Notes under the pieces: model-generated
Databases searched by the model: none
The model's input: only the letters and a program-made list of their open reading frames with translations
What the model was told of the DNA's origin: nothing
Assembly (NCBI GenBank): GCA_009801015.1
Contig: VHZZ01015868.1
Location: forward strand, 19,882 to 46,317
DNA from: Silene noctiflora
Lineage: Eukaryota; Streptophyta; Magnoliopsida; Caryophyllales; Caryophyllaceae
Length of the DNA stretch: 26,436 nucleotides
Reading direction: 5' to 3'
In this document: positions 9,023 through 19,606 of the stretch, piece after piece
How positions within the stretch are numbered: the first letter of the stretch is position 1
How the letters are laid out: every line of letters starts with the position of its first letter
Made by a program: the position numbers and the translations under genes

Positions 9023-10188
9023 CTAAGGAGAAGACAAGTTTCAACGGCACCTATTTCTTTTACCATGAGGGTTTCGGCTATGTAATGATTTAGCCGTTGC
9101 CCGTTGACCTTGAAAGATTGGTCCCCATCGGTCACCTCTACCGCGCCATATGAAAATGTACGGACTACGGTGAAGGGACCCGACCATTTAGATCATAGCT
9201 TACCCGAGAAGAGCTTGAATCTTGAATTGAACAAGAGGACCAAGTTCCCTTCCTTGAATTCTCTTCTAAGTATCGCCCGATCGTGAAATATCTTAGTCCT
9301 CTCCTTGTATAGCTTGGCATTCACATAGGCTTAAAGCTTAAATTCTTCCAATGCATTAAGATCGAATAGCCTTTTTTGCCGGCTGTTTTCACGTCAAAGT
9401 TAAGATGCTTGATAGCCTAATAGGCTCGATATTCAAGCTCAACGGGTAAGTGGCATGACTTCTTATACACCAACCGGAATAGTGAAGTACTGATTGGCAT
9501 CTTGAATGCCGTCCGATAGGCCCATAGTGCATCATCAATCTTTGTGGACCAATCTTTCCTTGACTTGCTCACGGTCGCATATGAGAACTCTAGGAACTCC
9601 AAACCTTGGAAAGATGACTTTTTAAAGAATTTTAGTCACCTCCTTGGCATCACAAGTCTTGGTTAGTATTTCTTCAACCCACTTACTAACATAATCGACC
9701 GCAACAAGTATATATTCATTCCCAAATGTTCATGGGAAATGACCTTGATAGTCTATTCCTCAAACATCAAAGAGCTCCACCTCTAACATAAAATTCATCG
9801 GCAGTTCATGCCTCCTTGTTATGCCCCCACTTCTTTGGCATTTGTCACAAGCCTTGACATAATGAGCAACATCATAAAATAGAGTTGGCCAATACAAGCC
9901 GCGTTGAAGTACTTTGGCGGCCGTTTTCATTAAACTTGCATGGCCACCACAAGGGGAGTCATGACAATGGCTCACTATAGAGACCGCTTCTTCCCTTAGA
10001 ACACGTCTTCTAATCACTCCATCCGCATATGCTTTGTATAAACAAGGGTCTTCCCAAAAATATTGTCTAAAATTATGGAAGAATCGCATTTTTTTGTGGG
10101 AATCATAATCAAAGGGGATGATTCCCGACACCAAATAGTTCACATACTCTGCGAACCAAGGTGCCTCTTCAATAGCAAGTGCAAATAG
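9023..10188 (-). pseudogene. Integrase of element 2, catalytic core partly deleted
   Basis: The H2C2 zinc finger is intact (HDSPCGGH, then CDKCQR) within the frame 10143-9760. The start of the core follows with ELFDV and the first catalytic aspartate region. The sequence reads PRFGVPR near 9600 and then jumps at about 9575-9590 straight to the SRKDW region. This removes the second catalytic aspartate and the glutamate found in element 1 (IRDGG to SNREIK). Downstream homology ([18 protein letters not shown]) continues with frameshifts to a stop at 9023-9025 after a C-terminal GQRLNHY stretch. It cannot encode an active integrase. A single stop separates it from RNase H. Confidence 0.85.
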
Positions 10189-10710
10189 TCAATCATCGGC
10201 AAATGAATCATCAATTGGTGAACTTTCTTCAACATTATCATTTACCAACCTGGAAAGATAGTCGGCCACAACATTTTCCACACCCTTCTTGTCCTTTATC
10301 TCAATGTCAAAGTCTTGCAACAACAAGATCCACTGTATCAAGCGTGGCTTGGACTCCTTCTTGATGAGCAAGTGTCGCAAGGCCGCATGATCCGTGTGGA
10401 TAATGACCTTTGCTCCCACCAAATATGTGCGGAGTTTCTCTATTGCAAGCACCACCTCTAGGAGCTCCTTTTCCGTTTTGGTGTACTTGATTTGAGCATA
10501 ATTTAGAGTTTTGCTAGCATAGTGGATTGCATGAAGCTTCCCATCATGCCTTTGGCCTAAAACTGCGCCCAAGACATGATCACTAGCATCACACATTAAC
10601 TCAAAGGACAAACACCAATTGGGAGGTTGAATAATTGGTGCGGTGACAAGAGCCTCCTTCAACCTATTAAAAGCAATCATTAGTAAACTCAAAGGGTAAA
10701 TCTTTACCAA
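10189..10710 (-). pseudogene. RNase H domain of element 2 (motifs intact, ORF isolated)
   Basis: RNase H degrades the RNA strand during reverse transcription. The acidic set is present: CDAS, TEKE, TDH and VADYLSR, in the right order in a 173-residue frame. This contrasts with element 1, where TDH is SKH. The frame ends at a stop just before the integrase zinc-finger region, and the frame changes on the RT side at about 10670-10710. Confidence 0.85.
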
Positions 10711-11460
10711 GCAAAAGTGTCAAAGGTCGGGCAATTAAGGAAAAATCCTTTATGAATCGCCGGTAAAAACCGGCATGGCCTAGAAAACTTCTAATGCCTT
10801 TAAATTTGGTGGGAGGGGGTAAGGTTTTAGTCACTTCAGCCTTGGCTTGATCAACTTCCAAGCCNTTACTTGACACAACATGACCCAAGACAACCATGGA
10901 TGTCACAATAAAGTGACACTTCTCCCAATTTAAGACCAACCCGGTTTCTTGACACCTTTTCAACACTTTGTTCAAATTAGTAAGACATCCATCAAAGCAG
11001 GTGACCACGACGGAGAAATCATCCATAAACACCTCCATTATATTCTCCACATACTCCGAGAATATAGCCAACATACATCATTGAAAAGTAGTCGGTGCAT
11101 TGCAAAGCCCAAAGGGCATGCGCCTATAAGCAAAGGTGCCAAATGGACAAGTGAATGTGGTCTTTTATTGGTCATAGGGTGAATCGGGATTTGGAATAAT
11201 CCCGAAAACCCATCAAGATAACAAAAATGAGAATGTTGAGCAAGTCTTTCCAATATTTGGTCAATAAAGAGAAGGGGAAAATGGCCTTTCTTAGTTGCCT
11301 TGTTAAGGTGCTTATAGTCCACACACATTCTCCATCCCGTTGTAATTCCCGTTGGAATCAACTCATTCTTGTCATTGGTGACCACGGTGACACCATCTTC
11401 TTTGGCACAACGTGTACCGGACTCACCCAAGCACTATCGGAGATGGGGTATATGATACTA
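10667..11460 (-). pseudogene. Reverse transcriptase of element 2, FMDD box intact, frameshifted
   Basis: The N-terminal RT motif GWRMCVDYKHLNKATKKG and the FCYLDGFSG block are in the frame 11430-11038. A frameshift follows at IPIHP (about 11170-11190). The catalytic box VFMDDF is intact in the frame 11074-10667, as are LNWEKCHF and LGHAGFYRRFIKDFS. Position 10865 is an ambiguous base (N), giving one unknown residue. Upstream, in-frame stops separate it from the protease. Confidence 0.87.
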
Positions 11461-11537
11461 GCAGCATAAAGCTTCAACACCTCATTTCTAACCACCTCTT
11501 TCATTGTGGGGTTAAGGCGGCGTTGATGCTCTATGGA

Positions 11538-12077
11538 TCAAGACCTTTCATCCTCCAAATGGATGTGGTGGGTACAAAAGGAAGGGCTAATACCCTTGAT
11601 ATCATCAATTGAGTACCCAATGACATCTTTGTACTTTCTTACAACATCAAGAAATTTTTGAAGTTCAATGTCATTAAGTGCACTATTGACAATAATGCGA
11701 TAGGTGCCATTTGAACCAAGGAAGACATGCTTAAGATTAGAAGGGAGAGGTTTCAACTCCACTTGAGGAGGCATATATCTCTCCTCAACTTTATCGTCCT
11801 TCCTCAAGCTCTCGAACTCTTTGTTGGAATCTTCCACAATTGTTGACTCCATTGCCATGGCATACTCTCTATGCTATTTGCAATCCCTCTTCTTGCCCTC
11901 AAGAAACCCTTGTAGACCATTATCACCCACATATTCCTTCTTCTCAATACACACTTCAAGAACATCTACCATGTAATATTGTTTACCCTCCGAAAGCCTT
12001 TTCTTTGCCTTGCTCAAAGAGAACTCAACATTTTTTTCACCAACTTGGAGAGACAACTTCCCATATATCCAAGACAT
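11538..12077 (-). pseudogene. Linker between protease and RT of element 2
   Basis: Two frames (12077-11874 and 11858-11538) sit between the protease and RT domains. Wording such as LQVGEKNVEFSL and LPSNLKHVFLG is what is seen between these domains in Athila/Tat polyproteins. A short gap with stops separates them. Confidence 0.65.
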
Positions 12078-12701
12078 AAAAGTCGCAAGCTATCACAAGC
12101 TTTCCTACCTTTAGAAGAATATCCTCCCCAAGGCCAATAGGATACCTCACCGACCTATCCGCGAGTTGCAAAGGTACTCTAGTTAGGGAAAGTTCAAATT
12201 AAAGTCCTCCAACTTCTTGAAAATATTGAGTGGCATGAGGCTAATGTTAGCCCCTAAGTCACAAAGTGCTCTTTCAATGTTGACGGACCCGATCACACAA
12301 GGTATTGAGAAGCTACCAGGGTCTTCAAGCTTTTGTGGCAGCTCATTCATGAGGATGGCACTACATTTTTTACTCAAATTCACCGTTTTTGGACCATCCA
12401 AAGTATTCTTGTTTGAAATCATCTCTTTTAGAAAATTCCTATAACTTGGGATCACCTTGATGGCATCGATGAAAGGAATAGTGATGTTCATTCCTTTCAT
12501 CATTTCCAAGAATTTACCATACTTTTGTTCAAGTTTAGACCTTGCCAACCTTTGTGGAAAAGGAATATGTGGTACATAAGGCTTTACCACTTGTTGCTTT
12601 TGTTTTTCAACAACTTCCTTGGGCACCTCCATTTCCTTGGGTGTTTTCACCACGATCTCAACAAGTTCATCATCGGCCACCTTTGGTGGCTCAACCACCA
12701 C
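12078..12701 (-). pseudogene. Retropepsin-like protease region of element 2
   Basis: The aspartic protease signature is visible as ALCDLGANISLMPLNIF at the end of the frame 12701-12183, where the catalytic aspartate is the D of DLGA. The N-terminal part is rich in K, E and V and contains PFPQRL, typical of the gag-protease junction in Athila elements. Stops at 12,180 and beyond interrupt the domain. Confidence 0.8.
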
Positions 12702-14388
12702 TTCCGGTTAACTACTCTTCCTTTTGTTCAATGGTGCATACCCACCCAACTATTTTCCACTCCTTAATTCACTAGAATTAACGGTTTTTGGGTTCTCCTC
12801 GGTCTTCCCAGGAAACATTCCACTTGAACCTTGCAATTGACTCACTTGGGTAGCCAATTGAGAGATTTGGTTATCCGTCATGCTTTGAGAAGCTTGCATT
12901 TGGCTTCTCAATTAGTTTATGGACGACGTGGTCTCTTCTTGCTTTTGATTGGATTGGTTGATGAATTGGTTTTCAGTGTTCATCATTTGTTCCATCATAG
13001 CTTCCATGTTCGACTTTGGTTGGGTAGTTTGTTGGAAGGGTTGGTTGTTGGGTTGAGTTAGTGGTTGAAATTGGGCCCTTGGTTGGAAGGTCCTCCCTTG
13101 GAAACTCGGTTGTGCATTATTGAATATTTTATTTTTCTTTTGTGCTTGGAATGTTGGGATAAATTGTTGTTTTTGTGTGAATGTGGGGTTTTGGACATTT
13201 TGTGAACCATAAGAGAAACTTGGATGATTTCTCAAGCCGGGGTGGTATTGGTTGTTATTGAAAGCTTGCCTAGCCGGGCTTGACTCCCAAACTCCGTTGA
13301 CTTGCTCCATGTAATTCGCCTCTCCCACTATCAAGGGGCACTCATTTGGTGAATGCCCTTAATCTCCACAAAACTCACATTGGAATACTTTTTGTCTTGT
13401 TGAAGATGATGGGTTGCTTGATTTTTTTGCTAGAGTTGAGAAAATCAACTTGTTGTTTAAGGTCATCTAGCATCCCCTTAACTTCCACACTTAGGACCAA
13501 GTTTGGTTCCTTTCCTTTCCCTTTTCGGGATTGGCGGTCACTATTCCAATCCATGGTGCATGAAGTCATCTCTTCGATTAACTCCTTGGCGGACTTGTGT
13601 TCAAGAATGTCCAAGGCCCCCTTACCCAAGCCAGATTCAAGGAACAACCTCAAATCTTATGTCAAGCCTTTGTAAAAGTTGTTTATTAGTTCCGCATCCG
13701 TAATTCCATGGTGAGGGCACAACCATTGAAGCCTCTTGTACCTTTCCCACGCCTCATATAATGTCACATCATCTTCTTGTGTAAAGCTTTGCAATTCACT
13801 TTTCACCTTCGCGGTACTAGATGGGGGAAAGTATCTGGTCAAGAAGGCGGCCGATAACTCATCCCAAGTTTTGAATGAGTCTAGATCGCAATTCTTGAGC
13901 CAATCCTTGGCGGCCCATCGCAGAGATCTAGGAAACAAACGTAGGCGAATCGTGTCATCGGATACTACGTTCATCTTGTACTTGTCGCAATTGTCGAGGA
14001 AGTCATTTAGATACTCATTGGGGTTCTCTAATAGACTTCCGCTAAATTGATTATCTTGGACGAGGTTTAACAAAGCATTCTTGTTTCCAAAGTTATTAGC
14101 TTGAACCCGCGGCCTTTGAATACTTGGGTTCACGATGTGTTTTGGGGCTATCGTGTCCCGAATTGGAACCGGCTCCGTCATGGTTGCTTCCTCCAGAGTT
14201 CCAAAAGGATTATCAAAGGTAACAAGGTTCTCTTCAACTTCTAGTGGTGGTTCTTCCCCTAATGGTTCTTATTCAATCGGTGTTTCAATCAACCCCCTTC
14301 TCTTTAATGCGTTTAGTCTCCTTGCGGTTGCATCAATTTCAAGGTCAATCTCGTGAAGTGGTTGACCTCTACGAGACCTCCTATTCAT
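12702..14388 (-). pseudogene. Gag (capsid/nucleocapsid) of element 2, interrupted
   Basis: Gag forms the virus-like particle. The first ATG at 14386-14388 gives MNRRSRRGQPLHE, about 140 bp after the LTR. A stop comes about 40 codons in, in the same frame (near 14271). The capsid core follows in 14181-13657: NEYLNDFLDNCDKYK, LRLFPRSLRWAAKDWL and LTRYFPPS are typical gypsy Gag motifs. A frame change at about 13655 leads to 13653-13375, with a probable residual zinc-knuckle region that is degraded. A Q/N-rich tail (FQGRTFQPRAQFQPLTQP) in 13334-12912 is characteristic of Athila-type Gag. Confidence 0.85.
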
Positions 14389-14503
14389 GCAATGAGCCTA
14401 CAGACTTTAAGAAGATAGTTAGTAACAAAGGTGGCACACCAAGGTGTGCAAAGTAACAATGACCTAGTCTAGTCACTACAAGAATCTTCTAATATGCAAA
14501 TTG
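14389..14503 (-). other. 5' leader between primer-binding site and gag of element 2
   Basis: This stretch of about 115 bp between the primer-binding site and the first gag ATG is non-coding. I see no strong structure in it. Confidence 0.6.
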
Positions 14504-14505
14504 GC

Positions 14506-14523
14506 TCCCCGGCAACCGCGCCA
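14506..14523 (-). promoter_or_regulatory. Primer-binding site for tRNA-Asp
   Basis: The plus strand reads TCCCCGGCAACCGCGCCA. Plant tRNA-Asp(GUC) ends CCCCGGCAACGGCGCCA, so there is one mismatch (C for G). It lies 6 nt inside the LTR end, as expected. tRNA-Asp is the known primer of many Athila/Tat elements. This is not a tRNA gene. Confidence 0.85.
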
Positions 14524-15895
14524 AAAACTTGATGTGGATTTTAAAGACCGCAAGCGCATGGTATTGTTGTAGCACTTGAGGGTCGAATCACGGGGAGCGA
14601 AGCGCATTACTAGACTATTCATGTAGATAAGTTTAACTAGGTCGACAAGGTAGCAAGATTGATTTTGAAACTAAGTAACTAAACTAGATAAGGAAAATAA
14701 ATGCAAACTAAGAGCAAGCAAACAAATAAGTTGTGTTCAATTGATAAAAAGGCCTGGCATCCGACTTCTCCACCGACATTTGCCTCTACAAATTTAATTC
14801 CCGTTAAGTGGACACTAGGGTGGCAACAAGGAGAAAGACGACTCTAATTCGCCCAACACCTCCCTTTAGTCTCGTGTTAGGACACTAGCTATCCCCACTC
14901 ACCTCCCTTTCGGTCTTATGAGTTGACTACCTAAGTCCAAGGTCTCGACTCCCCTAAAATCGTGCACAACCCCAAGGAAGCCTAAGATGGTCACTAGAGT
15001 ATTAATATCTCGCCATAGTCCCGAGTCATCCCACTCCCTCTCTCGAGGGTCGATTTCAAACTCCAAATTGAAGGGTCCTCCCAAGCTTCTCCCTTTCGAT
15101 CTCAACCAAGGTTGACAAAAAGACTAGCTAAGGCACCCAATCCCGAACCTAATCGACTCTCACCGATGGTCAAAGGTCAAGGATCAAGGCGACACCCAAC
15201 AAGTCCAAAATACAAGTCTATCCTTCAATTCACCCTTATCACCACCTAAATGCTCAATTAAATGGGTCTTAATCAAGTAGCATGCCCATGTCAGGGATAA
15301 TCGAGTCCTAGTAAGAGGACTACTCACTAATCATGTTTGTTAAGATAAAACAAGTGATAAGGATGGAAACTTGGTAATTAAACATGTTGAAAATGAAACA
15401 ATCACTAATTAGCATGTAAATGAATTAATAAAGATGAAGGAGTACTAATTAATCAACTATAATCAACAACTAGGCATAAAGGTTGAGCCTTTATTAAGAA
15501 ATGCATAAACTTTCATACGAACATTCTATCAAACACCTTCTATGCATGATAGTAATCAAAGAACAAGATGAGAACAACAAGTATTAAAGTGAATGGAAAA
15601 TAAACAAGTGTAAAAAAATGTAAACAAATGACAAACAAACTAAAAGGGGAAATATTTATACCAACAATAGAAGAAATATTGAGTCTTTGATAAATAATTG
15701 AAGAGATCCTTGAAAATCTTTTATTACAAACCAACACCCAAATGTAAACTATTGAAACTTAACAAATTCTATGATATTTTACTAAGTAATTAAAGATTGA
15801 TTAAGGAATGATTAAGGAAATAATTAGGGAAAGCTTGCAAAAAATAAGCTAAGTTCAAAATCTAGGGTTGTGTACAAATGGGGTTAACAATGGGG

Positions 15896-15904
15896 TATTT
15901 ATAG
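15896..15904 (-). promoter_or_regulatory. TATA box in the element 2 LTR
   Basis: The minus strand reads CTATAAATA, followed by CCCC. It is about 530 bp from the 5' end of the LTR and about 65 bp downstream of the nearest CCGG cluster. A transcription start around 15865-15870 would be expected by spacing. Confidence 0.65.
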
Positions 15905-15968
15905 TATCTCATTGTATTAGGCCCAAATAGGAGAAGAAGCCCAAAATCCCGTATGCAGCGCCCCTCTG

Positions 15969-16160
15969 CCGGTCGACTAGCCGCAGTCTCACCTGCCAGC
16001 GCCGAGAAATCTGCAGTTTCTACCAAAATGAGTCAAGGTGATCTGCCTGCCGGAGGACCGGCCTGCCGGCAGGGGACACCTTCTCTTCTTCCTTTCTTCC
16101 TTTTCTTCTCTTGAGTTGGGGTCTTCTCCCAGTTAGCCAGCTGCCGGTAGGCCTACCGGC
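15969..16160. repeat. CCGG-rich palindromes in the LTR U3 of element 2
   Basis: Clusters at about 15969, 16050-16069 and 16143-16159, 80-95 bp apart, include TGCCGGAGGACCGG and GCCGGTAGGCCTACCGGC (the latter a perfect 18-bp palindrome at 16142-16159). The same motif style is seen in the internal array 8243-8675 of this element. Spacing is also comparable. Confidence 0.75.
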
Positions 16161-16435
16161 ACCGAGATTTCTCTTCTTTTGCTCCTTCTTTATTCTGAAA
16201 CATTGAAGTGTTGGGGCTCAGCATTTTTATCCCCTTCTTCCTTCTTTCCTTTTCCAAAACAGCTTCACTTGTTCCCATTTTCTCATTTCTGTCTCAATTC
16301 CTGCAAGGCGCGATAAAAACTAATAGGATGGGAAATTGGGATGCAAAAATCAAGCAAAAGTCGTGAAACTGTGTAAAAACGGATCAAAAATGCAAAGGAA
16401 AGAAAAGGAAATTATGACTAGATAAGCATATATCA

Positions 16436-16440
16436 GTCAC
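16436..16440. repeat. Expected target-site duplication GTCAC of element 2 (right copy only)
   Basis: These 5 bp lie next to the LTR end. The partner copy should follow the missing 3' LTR, so it cannot be confirmed here. Confidence 0.45.
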
Positions 16441-17537
16441 CACCTGGATGCACTGAATATGGTGTGTAATGGGCCTCAGTCATAATCTTCATTTTAAGCT
16501 CTTCATCACTAGGTACACACTATCTCCAATCAAATTGAATGATGTCATCTAGATGTACTCCAAAACTTGACGTCTCACTCCTCTCTAAAGCTTCTCTCCA
16601 CTCAAGCTCCCGAATCTTAGGATTCACCATCTGCTTCTCCATAATCTCATCGTATAATTCAGGCTCCATGGTGAAATCGTGAATTGTATCTCCCTTTCGA
16701 ATCATGTGAATTCCCATCTTCCCCACTTTCTCTTTCAGTCTCATCATCGACAATGTAGTACATAAGGAATGCCCCTACTTCCTACTCAAAGCATCTGCCA
16801 TGTCATAGTCACCGATCATCTCTATCCATCTCCTATGTCTTATGTTCAACTCCTTCTGGGTATAGATGTATTTCAAACTTTTGTGATCTGAAAACACGTT
16901 AAAGTTCGCCTCCATATAGGTAATGTCTCCAAATCTTAAAAGCGAACACAACGGCACCCAACTCCAAATCGTAAGTAGGATAATTTTCTTCATAAGGCTT
17001 CAACAACTGCATTGCATAGGCGATGACCTTCCTGTTCTGCATCAACACACAACCCAAACCATTTTTTTACGCATCAGTATATACTTCAAAATTTTCACTC
17101 CCTTCTGGTAAAGTAAGGATAGGAGCCATGGTAAAACGCTCCTTTAAAGTTTGGAACGCTTTTTCGCAACTCTCGTCCCATTTGAAATTATTCTCTTTCC
17201 TCATAAGTGTTGTCATCAGTAGCACTATCTTTGAGAAATTCTTTACGAACCTCCTATAATAGTCAGCCAATCCCAATAAACTACGAATCTCAGCTACGTT
17301 CTACGTCGCTTTCCAAGTAGCCACAACCTTTATTTTACTTGGATCAAGGTCTGCTCCATCTTTAGAAATCACATGGCCCAGATATGCCACCTTCTCCAAC
17401 CAGAAGTCGCACTTAGATAACTTCCCATACAACTGGTTCTCCCTCAAAGTTTGCAGTACCAACATCAGATGCTCCTCATGCTCCTCTTTAGTCTTAGAAT
17501 AGACCAAGATAACATCGATAAAGACCGCCAAGATGAT
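16436..17537 (-). pseudogene. Chromovirus (Tekay/Del-type) RT, RNase H and integrase start, fragment
   Basis: In minus-strand order: the RT catalytic region reads FIDVILVYSKTKEEHEEHL, where FIDD is usual, so one aspartate is lost. CDFWLEKVAYLGHVIS and LGLADYYRRFVKNFSKI follow. RNase H has YTDA then a stop, [10 protein letters not shown], and [12 protein letters not shown], where about a dozen residues before ADALSR are missing compared with the family. The last part leads to the integrase zinc finger, ending TPYSVHPGGD where element 2 was inserted. RT upstream of FIDV is lost at the junction with element 3. The wording is that of plant chromoviruses, distinct from the Athila-like pols on either side. 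Confidence 0.88.
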
Positions 17538-17619
17538 GATATGTGGTTGAATGATCCAAATAGTCCTCTTATGATAACTTTGAGAAATTTGGTTTGTGTA
17601 AATTTAAATGAGTGTCTTT

Positions 17620-18369
17620 TGAGGTGAATCATGAGGTGGTAGAGAGAGAGTTGGTTATAAGAGATGATGCTCTTAAGATTGAGATTGATGAAGAGCGTAG
17701 TGATGAAGAGAGAATGGAAAATGTTGATGAGAAATATGAATCTTGTGATGATCTTGGAGTGAGGAAAATATGGACATTGAGGATAAATAGGATATTGATA
17801 TTGATGTATTTGAAAAATCCATTCTCGAGAAACTTAAGGCTTTCTTTTGTGTGGAGGATGAGTTCCTTACACCTATGGATTATTTTGACCTCATTTCTCA
17901 TACCCCTTTACTTAAGTCCATGATTGTTGATGAGGATTGTGACAATCCTAGCAAAGAGGTTGCTTTGGTGTGTAGTTTGCCTCTTGATGATAGTTTCATG
18001 AAGAAACTTGAGGATAAGAATATGAGAAACACCCCTAAGAAATGTAAAAATGGGGAGAATGATGTTGTGAGTGATTGTAAGAGTTTGAATCATCCTCTTG
18101 TTTATTTGAGATCAAGTGATAAATACTTGGCTGAACTGGAGATACTTGGTGTTCACCTCATTGCCTACAAACCATTCACTAGCCTTCTTACTTGGTTGTA
18201 CGAATTGTTTCACTTGCTTTGTGTGATTCATGGTCATGTTTTTGAAGATTGGTCAGGTATATTTGACAAGCTAATGAGGTCTTTGACCGGATTTTTAATT
18301 GACTCACTTGTTCTTGTGTTTTATTTAAGGTACTTTTGTGTGTGTTTTTTTCGTGTTTCTTTTGCCTAA
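17620..18369 (+). pseudogene. Unidentified retrotransposon ORF, element 3
   Basis: Two overlapping frames (17612-17923 and 17851-18369) read through a shift around 17850-17920. The first is rich in E and D. The second has EFLTPMDYFDLISHTPLLKSM, then a K/N-rich middle and an aromatic C-terminal part (FEDWSGIFDKLMRSLTG). I do not recognise the protein. The position before the 3' UTR would fit the end of a polyprotein or an accessory ORF. A few stops and the abrupt left edge suggest a remnant. Confidence 0.45.
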
Positions 18370-19606
18370 TGTCTGTAGGTACCACCATGTGAGCTCGAAG
18401 AACTAATAAGAAGAAGATAGGTAGAAGTAGAAGAATCAAAGTTCACTTCACCTGGTTGAATGATCAAAGATTAAGCTTGAAACGGTAAAATTCTTCACCT
18501 ACTTTCTCTTTTATGGCCTCCATTTTTCTTAGACATTCGCGAAAATGTCAAATTTAAGTTTGGGAGGTGTTTTGTTGTTGGTTATATGGAGTATTTGTGC
18601 TTGGAATGTGTATTGATGTTGGTGGTGTTCGTCCCTTGTGGACATCTTTTGTGAAGTTGGAGTGTTGGTAGTTTTGGTGGGGTCTTGTTGTCGTGTGTTG
18701 TGTAGTTTAGTTTATGTTTCTTGTCTTAATATCATCTTATTTAGCTTTACTTGTGTTTTCTTATGCCTATATTTTGAAAAATGCCTAAAAATTTGAAAAA
18801 ATTCAAAAAGAAAATCATATACAAGTTTCACATTTCCTAATAATTTAATCAATTTTCTACTTTTCAACTCTAGTGAAAAGAATGATTTCTTTTGTAATGT
18901 TGTTCTATGGTGACTTATTTCGCTTGGTGATATTCAAAAACAACAAAAATTGACGATGATTTGCTACAAAAAGAAAAGAAAAAGGGGAAAAGAAAACAAA
19001 ATCAAAGGAAAAAAAGTTCGGTTATTTTCAAATAAGTGAGCATGATTTGCTTATATCTTCTTAGTTGTCCGAAATCTTAAATAATTTAACCAACTTTTGT
19101 TACCAAGTTATGAGAGGGACGATCTGAACCATTCACTTAGGGAGTGGGGGGGAGGTACATTATGGTTCATTTTGGTTATTAACACCGTGTTAATTCGATC
19201 TATTTCTAGCTTGCACCCTAAGGATGTACAATATAATGACTATGTATCTTGTCAAGTGTTTTTATCTCATCCTTTATGTTTTAGTAGGATTTTAAACCTT
19301 CGATTACTGAATAAGGATTTGCATAGTTGCCTTGATGAGGGAGATGACTTAATTTGACTAGAAATGACCATTATGAATGATTGTACGCTTGATATATGGT
19401 TGTTTCACAATTTTGGCAAGGCCTCACTTGCCTTGTAAGGAGATGATTTTCATTATAATTTCTCGTTGTGATTTAAGAGGGTTACGAGTGTAGCTAATTT
19501 AAACTCGATTCAGATTTATAATAAATCCATTTCACTTTTTGCTTAATATTTACAATATGGCTCCTTAGTATATTTTTGTACTTACTCGAGGACGAGTAAG
19601 AGATAA
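18370..19606 (+). other. 3' UTR of element 3
   Basis: Non-coding. It has AAGTTTGGGAGGTG at 18556-18569 and a purine-rich stretch (AAAAAGAAAAGAAAAAGGGG and following) at about 18965-19015. These parallel the 3' UTR of element 2. The 86-codon open frame at 19097-19357 has no recognisable features. Confidence 0.6.

Larger units (their letters stand above)
4193..16435 (-). mobile_element. Athila-like Ty3/gypsy retrotransposon (element 2), 5' LTR to 3' UTR; 3' LTR missing
   Basis: In minus-strand order: 5' LTR (14530-16435), tRNA-Asp primer site, leader, gag, protease, RT, RNase H, integrase, CCGG array, env-like ORF and a long 3' UTR. It is related to element 1 in pol but clearly a different family: the pol wording and the spacer arrays differ. 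Several catalytic motifs (protease DLGA, RT FMDD, RNase H) are intact, so it looks less decayed than element 1, but there are many stops and frameshifts. It lies inside a chromovirus integrase gene, and GTCAC at 16436-16440 is the expected target duplication. The left copy is not found because the 3' end is lost. Assignment of 4193-6426 to this element rests on continuity and on Athila-like 3' UTR features. Confidence 0.85.
14530..16435 (-). repeat. 5' LTR of element 2 (1906 bp)
   Basis: The ends are TGATGTGG at 14530 and CATATATCA at 16435, giving 4-bp inverted termini TGAT/ATCA. The left end (plus coordinates) abuts the primer-binding site. The right end abuts chromovirus integrase sequence, where the reading frame of the target is entered in the middle of the HPGGD zinc-finger region. 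A TATA box and CCGG clusters lie near the right (U3) side. The remainder is AT-rich with no ORF I trust. Confidence 0.88.

Noticed and set aside
14506-14523. tRNA-Asp-like sequence
   Set aside because: Only the 3' 17-18 nt are present, beside an LTR end; it is a primer-binding site and not a tRNA gene.
14530-16435. Dating element 2 by LTR divergence
   Set aside because: Only one LTR of element 2 is in the window, so no pair is available.
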